Source: Urechis unicinctus
Taxonomy: Eukaryota; Annelida; Polychaeta; Xenopneusta; Urechidae
DNA: 64,000 nt
NCBI GenBank assembly: GCA_034190875.2
Contig: CM067345.1
Span: forward strand, 23,996,438-24,060,437
Direction of reading: 5' to 3'
Below are positions 51,944-64,000 of the stretch, piece by piece. The notes beneath the pieces are model-generated. The model did no database searches, was not told the DNA's origin, and was given only the letters and a program-made list of their open reading frames with translations. Numbering within the stretch: the stretch's first letter is position 1; every line of letters starts with the position of its first letter. The translations under genes and the position numbers were made by a program.

Positions 51944-54900
51944 TCAAGAGACTTGTATAATTTCCAGGCTGCCATGGAGTGAGTTGTGACTGCCACTGGA
52001 AGAAATACTGCTGCTTGATTGGTGGGCTGCGTCCGAGGGACCTCGACTCCGACACGTGTCCAGGGCCAGTGGAGGCGAAAACATGTCTGAAGCATGCACT
52101 GGATGGTGATGGCTTCTCCCCCTTTCACAAGCTCCGCCCCCAGCCCCACCAGCATTGTCGTCGTCAGGTGAATTGATGATGTCCTCAAGACTTCGAGATT
52201 TCCTGGCCTGCTCGATGGATATGGAGGCGGGGCCAGAAGATGAGGATGATGTGGGCCAGAAATTCTGAGGTTTTGGGAGGATGGTGGGTGCTGGCATCTG
52301 GTGATGAGAATGAGAATTAGTGATAATGCTATGTAGGATGGGATCCTGTGTACAAGCGTCTACTGGGCTATCTAAGTAAGCTGGGTTGCAGGAGACATCC
52401 CGTCCAGGTGGGCAGTGATGGCCGTCCTGGCACTGACTAGTAACATCCTGACAACCCACTGATTTTGCAGGTGTAAGGTCCATTTTGGGATATGATGAGA
52501 ATGCTATACTGTTAGGTCTCACGCTCGGTCGTTTCGCTCTGGTTTCTGGCGATCTCAACGTTACGCGGGAACTATCCTCTGCACAAGAAGTTGCAGATGT
52601 CCTCTCATTTACAAGGCCTGAGCAATTAGCAGCAACATTCAGAGCAGCAGCGTGCTGAGGACTGTCCATGGAGCTTGTGCTCAGCGGACGTTTTGTCCCC
52701 CCACTCACTCCCTTTGCACCTGTCCGTGACAGCACAGCTGCACCTAGAATGTCTTTCTTGGTGAAACATGGCGTGAAATCGAGCTTGTCAAGTGAGGTAG
52801 TCGGGAAATGAAGGAATGGAGGTGGTGTGTCGGCTCCCTGCAAGACCCGAGCCTTATTACTACTGTCAGCGCACATTGTAGGCGAGGGAACCTCAGCAAC
52901 AGGACTTGGCTGGTTAAAATTCAGCTTGGCCAATGCTGTGGTTGGACTCTGAACTAGTTGGCTGGTACTGGCAGGAACAAGGAAAGGTTTGAAGGTGAGT
53001 CCCAGTGTAGAGGGAGATGAAGCTGACCCTAATTTGCCCCCAGCTCGGAGCTCCTCAATACACTGTTTCTTGAGATTGGCGGCCTCATCAGAGAGCCTGT
53101 CTGAAGGCTGCTGCTGCTGCTGAAGCTGCTTCTCATACTCCAGTAGCTGACCCAGGAAATTGAAATTCGGAGAGATGGTCGGTCTTTTATCCTTCACATA
53201 CCTGTAACACAGGTGAGCAAGTTAGCAATGGTCACCTGTTGACGTGACATACCGAGTACTAGACATGACTGAGACATTCCATGAGCAGCAATCAGAAAAC
53301 AACTGTTGCTGGTTATCAATCACAACAGAGACATAGTAAACTACAGCCCATCAAGAACACTGGAGCAATAACAGCCATGATTCGTGGTTGCACTCACTTG
53401 TAGGCCTCATCTGTCGACAGGTTAAGGTAATACATAACGTAGGCGATGGCCAGTGTTGGTGAGCGGGAGATTCCTGCCAGGCAGTGCACCAACACACAGC
53501 TGTTCGACTCCCGTACTTTATCTGCAACCAATGAACAAATAAGGTAAGTGCAGGGAATATAATTTCTATCAAGACCAATGGTTACATGAAACATAGTAGG
53601 ACAGGGACTGTGAATCTAACCCTACCCCCTCAAACAAACAAACAAACAAACACATCAATAACACGGGGGTGGGGCGGGGTGGGTCGTGCTGGCACACCAT
53701 TGATTAGTTTGACTTCAGACAGAAACGGTAGAGGCCCCATCCATGAAACCTATCAGGTCGCTTGTCTTGGTCAACAACGATACACCATCGCAGTGTGTGC
53801 GTTCCTCAGCCAGAAGCAACGCGTGGCGTGAGTCATAAACAATCGCAGCTTAATACGCAAATGCCAAATGAGGCTATGGAGAGACAAACCACTACTATGA
53901 CGTCATCAGTCTTTGTTGATTGTGCCGACAACAGAGATGTAACCAATGAGTGGTTTTACAGAGACATCATTCAACGCGCCAGGGCGAACAGAGCGGGGAG
54001 ACTATTTCCTACCTCCCCGAGGATCCCATGCTGGTTTGAGGGTTTTTACAGTTCCGGTCTGATGGTGGCGATGCGGGGAGGGAGAGGACGGCGTTGATAG
54101 CCTGCTATAAACTGATCTACGAGCTTCAGGAATCACCAAACCACCATCTGTTTCGCCTATTACGGTAACAATAATAATCCATTTTTGATTCCCTACGAAC
54201 ATAAAAACTCTTATAAATCACACGGACAGCGGAAATGCCATCGACTAGAACGCGGCTTTGTTAGTCAATTAAGGGATTAAGACGTGAGTTATGACACTCG
54301 ACTGAAATGTGGGATCTCTTAATCTAACATCGACATCGAACAATTCGCGCGAATAGGAGCCTCGATTTCTGCCAGGCGAGTTCATTTATAACTATCGTAG
54401 AGATAGACACCACACCGAGGTAAATCCCAATCAATTCGGGAGGATTCAATCGTAAAGCTGGGGTCATGCGTCTGAATGGACCATGGGTTAAATGTCGAAA
54501 GAGGGACGCAGATTCGTTCTTCGTCAGGTTGTTATCAGTACAGTTTACGGTTTTAACTTGAGCCAACTCTACACGGCAAGCTTTTATAACAAGATACAGC
54601 CGGTCGTTTTCTGATCGATATCACGCACACCAAGTGTCGTCTGCTTCGTGGGTGAGTGACGTAGCCGCAGTGTTGCGCATGTGTAGTCGAACAATTACCA
54701 ACCTACGATCTGCTAACTCGTCACAAACCCATATAGCTTCAACATGGCCAACACATAGTACACATTGTGTGGACAATGATCATTACAGATCAACTTGGGG
54801 ACAGTGAACTGGGTCAACCTCTCAAATCAAACCAGCCGGTGTCTAACAGTAACCAGCGCAACAAGGTATTTTAAGACCCAATCAATGAGTGTTTTTTACG

Positions 54901-57900
54901 CCTAATACAATACTCATGAAATTTACCTAAATTGAGATCACATAAACGTAATTTGGGAAGCATCCAATTAGAATCCCGTGTTTATATTTTGAGAACACAT
55001 GAAACGTACTAACCAAGAAACTGGAATGCCTCCTGGAAGAACGGCAAGAGTTTGTCGCTGTAGTTGTCGTTGACTGGAATGCGATGGAAGTTGCCGTCCT
55101 GCAGGAAGGCCGGTCTCTGACACGTCGTACTCACATTCAACACGTAACTGATGCCATTCGTCTGAAACACAACAGAACAATGGCATGAATCTCTATGCTA
55201 TACAATGGTGTGAGTCACCGGAGCTTGCTTAGACCATAATGATCCCACCTACATGGTTCCATACAATTAATAAACCAAAAAAAGAATGCAGCGCCAACAA
55301 TCAGGGGAGAGAGAAACTGATTTTCCAGATGAACATCACAAAACGATGGCGGACTGAGAATTGAGTGAGGTAAAGATCTGGCGGGTTCACTTTGGGCAGT
55401 AGAGGTCATGAAAAAATGGGGTGTATTAAAATGAGTCGGGTGAAATGCAGTATGCACAGGTGCCACCATTTGAAGATGGGAAGTGCGACTACCCCATCAG
55501 TAAACAAAAGGCAAACCGAAGGCATACATAACCACCATCCGCACACCGAAGACATAAAACCACCACCGACAATCTGAGTACCCTATTTAAACACCATCGG
55601 TACACCGAAGACATATAAACATGATCGGGAAACCGAGAATCCTGTATAACCACGATCAACATACCAGAGTCATATAGAACCGTCCTTGGCAAATGACTCA
55701 ATGAACAAATTCAACCAATTCACACAAGCAGAAAAATACCTCTTAGTCAAGCACATACCAAGACCATACATGGCGTGTTAGCTGCTTCTACCAATCATCA
55801 AAACGCCCCACTTACACACCCCAAAACCAAGGTCAATAAGCGTGAAAACGTCGTTGAGAACATTAGAACCTGTCTGTAATGGACAATTAGCTGATTGGAT
55901 CTTGTCACCGTAAGATACAATCTGACCAATTGAGATTTTGACTATGCATCCGTTGTAAGCAAGTTTATGCTATAAGCAAACGGCACGCTAGGTACGGTTT
56001 GACTTGCTCACATCAAGCGCCAAGTCGCAGCGAGATGAACGAAGTCAGAATTCGTCGAGTAGCTAAGCTAAGCTGCTGTGACTCATACCAACCTCGTGAA
56101 GACAGCCCCCCTGCACGACCATAACCCGTCCTCCCACGCCTACATGCCCCGGCCCCACACACGCTACGTTCCAATCAGGCCAAGGCACTATTCACCTCTT
56201 GCTCCTTAAGAGGAGCCGGGCTTCGCTTCACTTCAACATTACCCACATCATGAGCTTTTGTTGATTACCGCCCACCTGGAATCGAACTTACTAGATGTTG
56301 TGTTTTCACAGACGCTAACCGCGTGACTGGCGTGCAGTGGCCGTACATACAATGGGAACGTCGGATCCAATTCTATTGAAAGTTATTCGTCAAATCAGCT
56401 GACAGTTGAAAATAACGCACCTCCTACATAATTATTATACAATTAAATTCCAAGGCAAACTTAAGCGCTCGGTTCCTGATGTCCGATTCCGAGCGCAGAT
56501 ACGTACTCGCGTGGAATCGGCTCTGAAAAGCATCCGCGAAGTCTAATTATCGCTTGGTCTCCGAGGACCGCGCAGAACAACAGCCTTGACCTTGTCCAAG
56601 GTCGTTTATTAAGCTCCTACGAGCGGCCTTGTGCGGGTGTGGGTGGGGAACTGGACATAGCATTAGAGTGACTCATAGCTGTCAGACACACGGCCTGGCT
56701 TGTAATGAGAACGAATAGTCACGTTTCCGAGCGCCTATTCAACATATTCACTCGGAAGCTTGACATCAGAAACTGAGCGTCTGTGGTCACGCGCTATAAC
56801 GCCAAATCAAGAGGATAACAAGAGTGCCTTTATTGAGCGATAATGCATCTTAACACTATATTATTGCGACATAGAGAGGGTATAAAACAATGTTGCAGAT
56901 AATAATCTGACGTAATATGGACAAAATGGAAATACAGAGGTTAGTTGACGAAGTAAACGCGCTAATTAGTACGTGGTGGTCACGGGGATGGGGGGGTCAT
57001 GACGACTATTGTTGTTGTTGTTGATTCCAAATTTAACGCTGTTCGGCTTCTTTTGGCCATGTACAGCCTCATAACGGCTATTGCAGTCTTGAGACCTGAT
57101 AAAGTCCAATACCAATGTATTTCATGGGGATATAGCGCCCAATGAATGCGGCTGACCGTGACTGTCGACTACACGCCAACACGTCTAACATGCACGCATG
57201 CGACCAAGTTACAAATGGCCCACGTGGGTGCAGTAATCTAAAAGATGTACTGTGAATCAGTTCATGAGATGATGTCCAGCCCACCATCTCAATTGTAATG
57301 AAAGCCAACTTGGTGACTTATTCAGTCAGACGCCGCTCGGAAACCTAACAGAACGATCCGAGCGCTTGCATGTGACACTCCTCTCGTGAATACGCTTATG
57401 ATTGTCGCCTAACGTACGATGCTTCTAAACATGGAATAAAGCACGAAAGTAGACGGAGGAACATTCCAGACCCGCCGAGAGACATAGCACAGCGCAGGCG
57501 ATCGTCATGGGCGCTCCATACCGCCGCATACGCCAACCCTGACTCACCCGTCAATAGCTTCATGAACGAGAGGATTGTTTGTATGTTGAGGCAGATCATC
57601 TTGTGCACTGAACCACACCTGAACATACGACCGAACGTGTACGTCAGATGGCCGCCCACTACATAGCAGCTCGTATTACAGTAACCAGTCCGGCAACAAT
57701 TTCCAGGTAAACATGAAACATTCCATGTTACCGGCGTAACTTATAACGGAACGCACACCCTCTCCCATGACTGCAGCATCTCAACTAATAGCGGAACGCA
57801 CACCCTCTCCCATGACCCCAGCATCCAAACTACTCCCGGTGCCATTCATATTGTGGCACAAAAATCGAACCTGGAATTTATCCTTGAGGAGTGCGAGTCA

Positions 57901-59000
57901 AACCAACTCCACGCAGAGACAGCAGCCCCAGGGTAGAAATTAGCCCCTACCGCCTACCGAGGATAGCTTACCTGATGTTACATGGATATTAGTGGACAGG
58001 ATGGAGGAGGTGAGAGAGTACTGGGGTTGGGGGGGGGGGGGGGGGTGTTGGTGGGGAATATGTCACACAATGTGAACCTCACAGCTTCCCCTGACATATG
58101 ATCTGTTAGCTTAGGTTCACGTCCCAGCAATAGGAAGAGGGATGTGAAGATGTGGAATAGTGCTGGGTATCATAAAACAATCAAAGGTGGACAGATTAAA
58201 GTGAATGTCTACATGAGAACGAGGAAACAGGTGCTTCGTTGATATTGAGAAGAAAGTTCCCTGGGTAAATTAGCCTTAGCTTGAGTGGAGCAAAAAGGTT
58301 AAATAGAATTTCAAGAAAGGCTTACAAGTGAAGTAAATGATTCTGGAGTGTCTATGCAGGACTTAAAGATTTAAATCACTAGTCTAAAAATAGAGTAAGG
58401 AGTTCATAAATAAATCTTATCTGCCAAGAGGAAGGAGACAGATAATTCTGCTATCAGGCTGTCACACAAAAGCCAGGACGGATCTCCAGGACAAAGACAA
58501 AGCTGTACTGCTAAAGAGTGAATCTAACTGTCTTAACCAATGCAGGATAGGTCAGACGTGATTCGAGCACGCTCTTTATCAAACAGTGGGTCAACCCGAG
58601 TATCAGATGGCCGATTCAAAAACCAGAATGCTTGAAAAAGCAAGCAACCAAACTCTAAAGAACTCAGTTATTCCAGGAGTGTATCACCAAGCAACATGTT
58701 ATCAACGACCACAACAACTGGGGGTCAGCCATGGAGGAAACAGACAATGTTGATTGAGAGAGTAAGACTAGGTTGACAGAGCTATCACTCACCTGCATTG
58801 TCTCCAGTGAGAGAGCGTCGTGCTGTGAGCCGAGGAAGAGGAAGGGTAGTATCTTGGTAGGTCCCTGGTTGGAGACGGGCATACAGGCTGTGACATCGAG
58901 GTCATCGGGGGGCACTTGTAGTTTCCGCTGGCCGACGACGAGCATGTTGTCTTTGTCTCGCATAGTGACGCGTGTGATGTCTGGAACTCTAGAAATCCTC
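51944..59000 (-). CDS. DUSP16: Dual-specificity MAP kinase phosphatase, DUSP8/DUSP16 type, 5' partial
   Basis: Four exons: 58793-59000, 55014-55161, 53398-53521 and 51944-53201. The first begins with [15 protein letters not shown], the tail of a rhodanese/Cdc25-like domain, and then leads into [19 protein letters not shown]. The second reads [14 protein letters not shown] and [14 protein letters not shown]. The third has the catalytic loop [20 protein letters not shown] (HCx5R). The last starts [20 protein letters not shown] and continues about 400 low-complexity residues to the tail SLEIIQVS. This class dephosphorylates JNK and p38. The rhodanese exons upstream were not found before base 64000. 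In exon 1 the reading frame changes between MSQP and CMPVSNQGP, as if one base were missing near 58890. DUSP8 and DUSP16 are vertebrate paralogues; the symbol marks the pair. Confidence 0.93.
53522..55013. other. DUSP8/16-like intron, nothing recognised
   Basis: No exon, RNA or transposon end was recognised. A (CAAA)n tract lies at about 53633-53652. Confidence 0.5.
56464..56785. mobile_element. Candidate MITE with imperfect inverted ends
   Basis: AGCGCTCGGTTCCTGATGTC at the left is matched in inverted form at the right (AGACGCTCAGTTTCTGATGTC, shortened here by reading inward), with TTCCGAG further in on both sides. A third copy of the CGCTCGG motif lies at about 57330. The target duplication was not resolved. 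Confidence 0.35.
57744..57833. repeat. 45-bp direct duplication
   Basis: Two adjacent units share GCGGAACGCACACCCTCTCC (with one change) and CATGAC..CAGCATC. In the DUSP intron. Confidence 0.85.
58029..58045 (+). repeat. Poly-G run (17)
   Basis: Seventeen G, preceded by GGGG and TT. It could form a G-quadruplex. Confidence 0.9.
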
Positions 59001-59810
59001 CTGGTAAATACACATACATGGCTACCAGTGAGAAGACGGGTATCACTTCTATACAGTGATTTTGGTGTTGCGGTCAAACTTCTCGACATCAACAAGAACA
59101 TACGCGCTGTTTAACAAGACGCGTCAATACAATTGATAAGTTGTTTCTTCCTGGTTAGATGGAAAGTATGTACATGAAAACACGTGTGCTTATTATATGG
59201 CAACTTATTCTGGAGTGTTCTACTCCTGAGATGACGATGACACATTTCTACTAGAGTCTTAGCCTGACCCTCACAGAGCACCATCACATAACATCATATC
59301 ACAGTCACAGCCATTATTGCCAATTAGAATGATCAAGTCACAGTATATATCCGTGTCACACTAATATGGTTAATGACGCGGCTGCCGGGATGGACAGATG
59401 GGCTGAGGACCTGACGGATGACGTTACCTGCGGTATCGTTGCCGTTATAATCCACAGACCACTCCTCTTTCTCCATGATGGCCTCCCACCCTCTTGTCCC
59501 TCCGCCACACCTCACGCTTTAACCAATCACAGATGTCACCCACGATACCAACTTGTGTTCCGACTTCCTTCGAGATGCACTGCCATATCGGCACCATAAG
59601 GGGTATGATTCATCCCGGACGTACCAGGCTGTTTTCAAATTCAATTTGTTCCAGTTGACGATAAAATCGATAGCGTATTGAGTGCGTGCAGACGCAACCC
59701 ACGCGGGGAGGCGGGCAGATGCTGCAACTACAGCCCGCTTGCCGCGAGCCGAACATGCTCGACATAAACGTCAATAGGAGTCCACACGACTGACGATGAT
59801 GAGGCGGGTT

Positions 59811-60045
59811 TATGAAAGCCAAATGACGGGCTGACGTCATTACTGCAAAATTGGCAAGACTGTATGAAAGCCAAATGACGGACTGACGTCATTATGGCAA
59901 AATTGGCAAGACTGTATGAAAGCCAAATGACGGGCTGACGACATTGTGGCAAAATTGGCAAGACTGCATGAAAGCCAAATGACGGGCTGACGTCATTATG
60001 GCAAGAGAGTATGAAAGCCAAATGACGGGCTGACGTCGTCATGGT
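59811..60045 (+). repeat. 52-bp minisatellite with CRE sites (5 units)
   Basis: Units begin near 59811, 59863, 59915, 59967 and 60010; the fourth is short. Each reads ATGAAAGCCAAATGACGG, then CTGACGTCATTATGG. Units 1, 2 and 4 have the perfect CRE palindrome TGACGTCA; units 3 and 5 differ by one base. Every unit also carries an ATGACGG half-site-like motif. Confidence 0.9.
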
Positions 60046-63007
60046 GAGCCTACATTCTGAGTCCGCGCAAAACCCTCATTCTAACCGGTCAATGAATAAC
60101 ACCGATATTTCATGTAAGGCCTGTGGGGTGGTGTTACGTGTTAGAACAAGAGTTAAAGCAGCAGCTGTGTGTGATGATGATGATGATGATAATGATGATG
60201 ATGTCATTGAGAATTTGGCCAGGTCGATGTGAAAATAGACGGCCAGTGAAATCCCACTGTATATTGTCCCATAGGAGCATGTGTGGAAAGCCATAACGTG
60301 GCTCTGTGGCGTAGCAGAGATGTGGAATTGATATCTCAATACTTGTCATGCTATATAGAACTAAGGCCGGGACAACTACACGGGGCTAACTCTCCCAATC
60401 AGCAAAAAGTCACTTGATTCATGGTGCAAATTGATCAGGCAGAGAATCCGACCCGTTCACCTCGGCACCTCGCTAAAAGGATTAGGAAACTTCCTTTGAT
60501 ACGAGTACTGGTGGAGGGGCGGGGCCACAGAATCACTGAGCCCCTCCACAATACAAGCACTTCCTGATAAAGGACGATGATTCACAGACAGCAACCGCTA
60601 GCCTTCGCATTCGCTAATGAAATCAGAACCGTTAACTTGCCGGCACCACCCTGCCTCCCCTCTACGGGTCAATCGGACTGCACCACCACTGTCCGTGTCC
60701 CTTTCATTGATAACACATAAGATCCATTTAACGCGTACGGGAAATGATTGAAAACTCGAGCGCGACCTTGTGGCCAGACCTTAGTGCGGGACGGAGGCAT
60801 TTAAGCGGGTAACACGAGCTGTGTCAGCGTCCAAGTAAGGGCAATAAAAGCGAGACGGGATGAATTGATAAGAGATGGATACAGGCGGAGTAAGTGAATA
60901 TAGGGTTTAACGGCACACCAACACTTTACATGTATGTGTTATATGGCGTCTCGAAAGGCAAATAGATAAGTTTGACCTGATTAAGCAGCCGCCTTCTAGG
61001 ATAAATGGGAATAAAGATGGAAAACACATGGGTGATGATGAAAAAATTTCAAATACAAACGATTATCCCAAAGCAAGTCACCACCATCCGATTGACTGGA
61101 CCAGCCCTCCTCTGGGCAAAATCCGGGCCAGAGTAGTGCGTAGTGTGTCCACTCAACCACCTGGATCCCATTGTCCACCGACACGAGTCGCAACCCAAAG
61201 CCAACAGGTTGCCGCCTATAAGTCAGGCCTATTCTTCCCACGCACCATAAGGGTCTGCATGGATGCAGGTGGATCGCAGATACTTGGCAATGGAAGAGAT
61301 GGAAAGGTAGCTAGCCGAGTTTACTGGTTAAGGGATCTGGCTGACGATGTCATCGGCAAGAGACCACAATGAAGAGGTCGATCGAGGAAAGCGTTCCTAA
61401 AAAAACCCGAAGTAATCATTTCTTAACAATGATTCATACTTCGCACAAAACCTCTCTCTCTAGACAGCAAAGACAGTGGTCGTCCATGACAACCGGGGCA
61501 ATGGTCGCCTGCGACAACCTATGCGGATTTCCTTTACAAACACGACTGCGGAATCGTGGGAAAAACCCATCAAAGAAACTATCAGCTAAACAGATATCAC
61601 CGACAACCTAGATTATTATGAACACTTCTCAGACAATCGACACATTGCCAAATTTTCTTCTCACTAAACAAAGATAAAACTCGTCCCATTGCAGACATAT
61701 CGTTTCAAGAATACATAGAATTTTTTCCCCAGAAATCTGTTCAAAATGTTACATCAGATGAATGGCACATGGATAGCCACTTGCCAAACACGCTGACTGT
61801 CACTTTGATCGACGTTCGTAATCGGCCATCGGAAACCTAATATCGGGATCCAAGCACACGAACAAGCATGTCACCTGAATGTGACGTGCCAAGCTCGAGT
61901 GACACGCCAGACATGCGCAGAGAATGGCAGCATATGTAGCGTAGAGCCAGCCATCTGGGCTGCAGCTAGCCGCGCGCACTGCATGACTCATCGACTCGCA
62001 CAACGTACCTACGGCACATTATCGATCAATCACACATATACAAGGCGAGGATTTCACGAGAAATATGACGGAGGGACGGACCAACGGACGCACTTGTGTT
62101 CCCAATGGCCAGCTGACGTAAACTGAAGGTGGGGGTGGGGAGTGAAATGTAGCCCGAAGCTTAATGACTAGAAAGATATGTACACCAGTAAACATATGAG
62201 ACCTAGCGGTCAGAAGGTGCATTCGAGGTGAAAGAGGGGCGGGGCAGCTGGCTTAATAGCTCCACGTCGCAAGAACGCGTCCTACTCGCGCAATGACGTC
62301 ATCGCGTTGATACATAATCAGCGCGCTCAAGGACGGACCCGGCTTACCTGTCGCAAATTCTCACCTGTCACCAACAGCGATGAAAAAAAATCAAAGCGAA
62401 GAACAGCAGGCGACGTGCGTTATGAATCAATTGGCGAACAAGCGCTTAATAAACACGCCTCTTTTGGTCACAATGAGTCGACCGATGAACCCCCCATGAA
62501 TAAATACGACACATGACTAATAGCGACTAATAAGCCGCGACTGGGCTGGCTCGTTATTATTAGCATTGGTCAACATGTTGTGTCAGTCATAACAGAATAA
62601 TATATCGAGGACGTGGAGGTCACCGCGAGCGGCGCTGTAAATCGCTGGCAAACAATTACTAATCACTTCGATGTATCAATTAACAAGCCCAGTTGAGCCG
62701 CACTCATGTTACGGGTAAACAACCACTGTACAACTCGTACGGCGTGGAGTATAGGACTCGATTGAAAACAGGGTCCAAGTGAACACAGGGCTACACAAGC
62801 ATGGGGCCTAGGTGAACACGGGAGCTAGACGGGAATCTGGTCGTCCAAATGATCGAGTCACACAGCCCCCGCACGTCGACGACAGGCCGCTGACTCACCT
62901 GATCATAATGTACACAGTGTTACCATGCAGTTTCGCGTGCCAAGTGTCCACATCAGAAACCACCCAACCTTACGCATAATTTGGTATGGTAAAGATTAGT
63001 ATGGTGT

Positions 63008-63525
63008 TTAACGGCACACCAACACTGTGGGAATGGTGGGATGACTAAGACGGCACACCAACACTGTGGGAATGGTGGGATGACTATAACGGCACACCAA
63101 CACTGTGGGAATGGTGGGATGACTAAGACTACACACCAACACTGTGGGAATGGTGGGATGACTATAACGGCACACCAACACTGTGGGAATGGTGGGATGA
63201 CTAAGACTGCACACCAACACTGTGGGAATGGGGGGGATGACTATAACGGCCAACCAACACTGTGGGAAAGGTGGGATGACTATAACGGCACACCAACACT
63301 ATGGGAATGGTGGGATGACTAAGACGACACACCAACACTGTGGGAATGGTGGGATGACTAAGACGACACACCAACACTGTGGGAATGGTGGGATGACTAT
63401 AACGGCACACACAACACTGTGGGAATGGTGGGATGACTATAACGGCACATCAACACTGTGGGAATGGTGGGATGACTATAACAGCACACCAACACTGTTG
63501 GAATGGTGGGATGACTAAGAAGAGA
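63008..63525 (+). repeat. 39-bp minisatellite (about 13 units), unrelated to the 9-20 kb arrays
   Basis: The unit contains GGCACACCAACACTGTGGGA then ATGGTGGGATGACTAAGAC or ..CTATAAC. The period of 39 yields open frames on both strands with repeated KTAHQHCGNGGMT, which are by-products. The phrase TTTAACGGCACACCAACACT occurs once alone at about 60907-60926, a possible source sequence. Confidence 0.93.
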
Positions 63526-63685
63526 CCAAGAAGAGACCGGAATGAACAACCACCATTTGGGAAAAAAGAGGGAAAAATCACGTGGATGATGAAAAAGATA
63601 AAATTAAATGACAACCCTAGGGTAAGTTACCACTAGCCGATTGACTGAACTAGGCCATTCCAGGGGACATATTCTACCACGCCCA

Positions 63686-63708
63686 CCCCCCCCCCCCCCC
63701 CCCCCCCC
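63686..63708 (+). repeat. Poly-C run (23)
   Basis: Twenty-three C followed by GAGGGGAGGGGGG, giving C-rich and G-rich blocks that can pair with each other. Confidence 0.9.
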
Positions 63709-64000
63709 GAGGGGAGGGGGGAGGCATCCGCATGGGACTTACGCATATGACCCACAGGTATGCGGTCGTCTGACAGTCGAACGGAAACGAACCATTGGGT
63801 TCCGAGTGTCAGTATGCTTGAAGGTTTGACATGGAACTGGTGACATACGAGTAATGCCACGAATGGGGAGTGTGCCGGACTTATATGTATGTCAAAGCAA
63901 GTCATTATCATGGAAGGCGCCAGAAAATATCACCTGGAAATATGGTTATTATAAACAACGGGGCCTTAGATGCAATATCTCCGGCTGGGCGTGGGTATAG

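Larger units (their letters stand above)
55162..58792. other. Large DUSP8/16-like intron with repeats
   Basis: No exon was recognised in 3.6 kb. It contains a candidate small inverted-repeat element (about 56464-56785), a 45-bp direct repeat (57744-57833) and a poly-G run (58029-58045). Confidence 0.5.
59001..64000. other. 5' intron or upstream region of the DUSP8/16-like gene, no exon recognised
   Basis: The rhodanese exons of the phosphatase must lie upstream, yet no matching frame was found in these 5 kb, so they are probably beyond the window. The stretch contains two minisatellites and a poly-C run, all listed. Base composition is GC-richer than the left half of the window. Confidence 0.5.

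Noticed and set aside
59333-62222. Rhodanese-domain exon of the DUSP gene
   Set aside because: None of the minus-strand frames shows the expected motifs (such as IDSRPFVEY); the exon probably lies outside the window.
63008-63525. Histidine-rich repeat protein (HQHCGNGGMT)n
   Set aside because: By-product of a 39-bp minisatellite, open in several frames on both strands.

Overview
The window is nuclear DNA from a bilaterian animal, most likely a marine invertebrate. The evidence is spliced genes with GT-AG introns and orthologues of vertebrate genes, alongside many DNA transposons, micro- and minisatellites. I cannot fix the phylum. No CRISPR, operon or plasmid feature was seen.

Layout. 0.1-2.2 kb: part of a DEPDC7/DEPDC4-like DEP-domain gene on the minus strand, running off the left edge. 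2.2-9.4 kb: transposon remains and microsatellites. 9.4-19.95 kb: a large decayed KDZ (Kyakuja-Dileera-Zisupton type) DNA transposon. Its minus-strand protein combines CxC zinc clusters, a DDE-type core, a SENP/Ulp1-like protease and a C-terminal PHD-like finger. It lies between two 39-bp minisatellite arrays in opposite orientation, and the right array is split by a 2.2-kb element with 35-bp inverted ends. 21.1-22.2 kb: a hAT-like element carrying an 84-bp palindrome. 22.4-27.4 kb: TCP11L1 (+). 28.5-31.3 kb: V-ATPase subunit E (-), tail to tail with TCP11L1. 32.4-35.9 kb: a divergent FAM20B-like secretory kinase (+), head to head with the V-ATPase gene. 37.1-47.0 kb: a 17-exon gene for a protein of about 1,373 residues with 17 C2H2 fingers (-). 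51.9-59.0 kb: the 3' exons of a DUSP8/DUSP16-type JNK/p38 phosphatase (-). 59-64 kb: minisatellites, including a 52-bp array carrying CRE sites and a second, unrelated 39-bp array.

The genes are ordinary cellular genes and do not form one pathway. DEPDC7-like next to TCP11L1, head to head, matches what I recall of human 11p13, so this pair may be an ancient linkage now split by about 20 kb of transposons. The least familiar feature is a family of very small hairpin insertions (39-73 bp) with 8-9 bp target duplications, found at six or more places.
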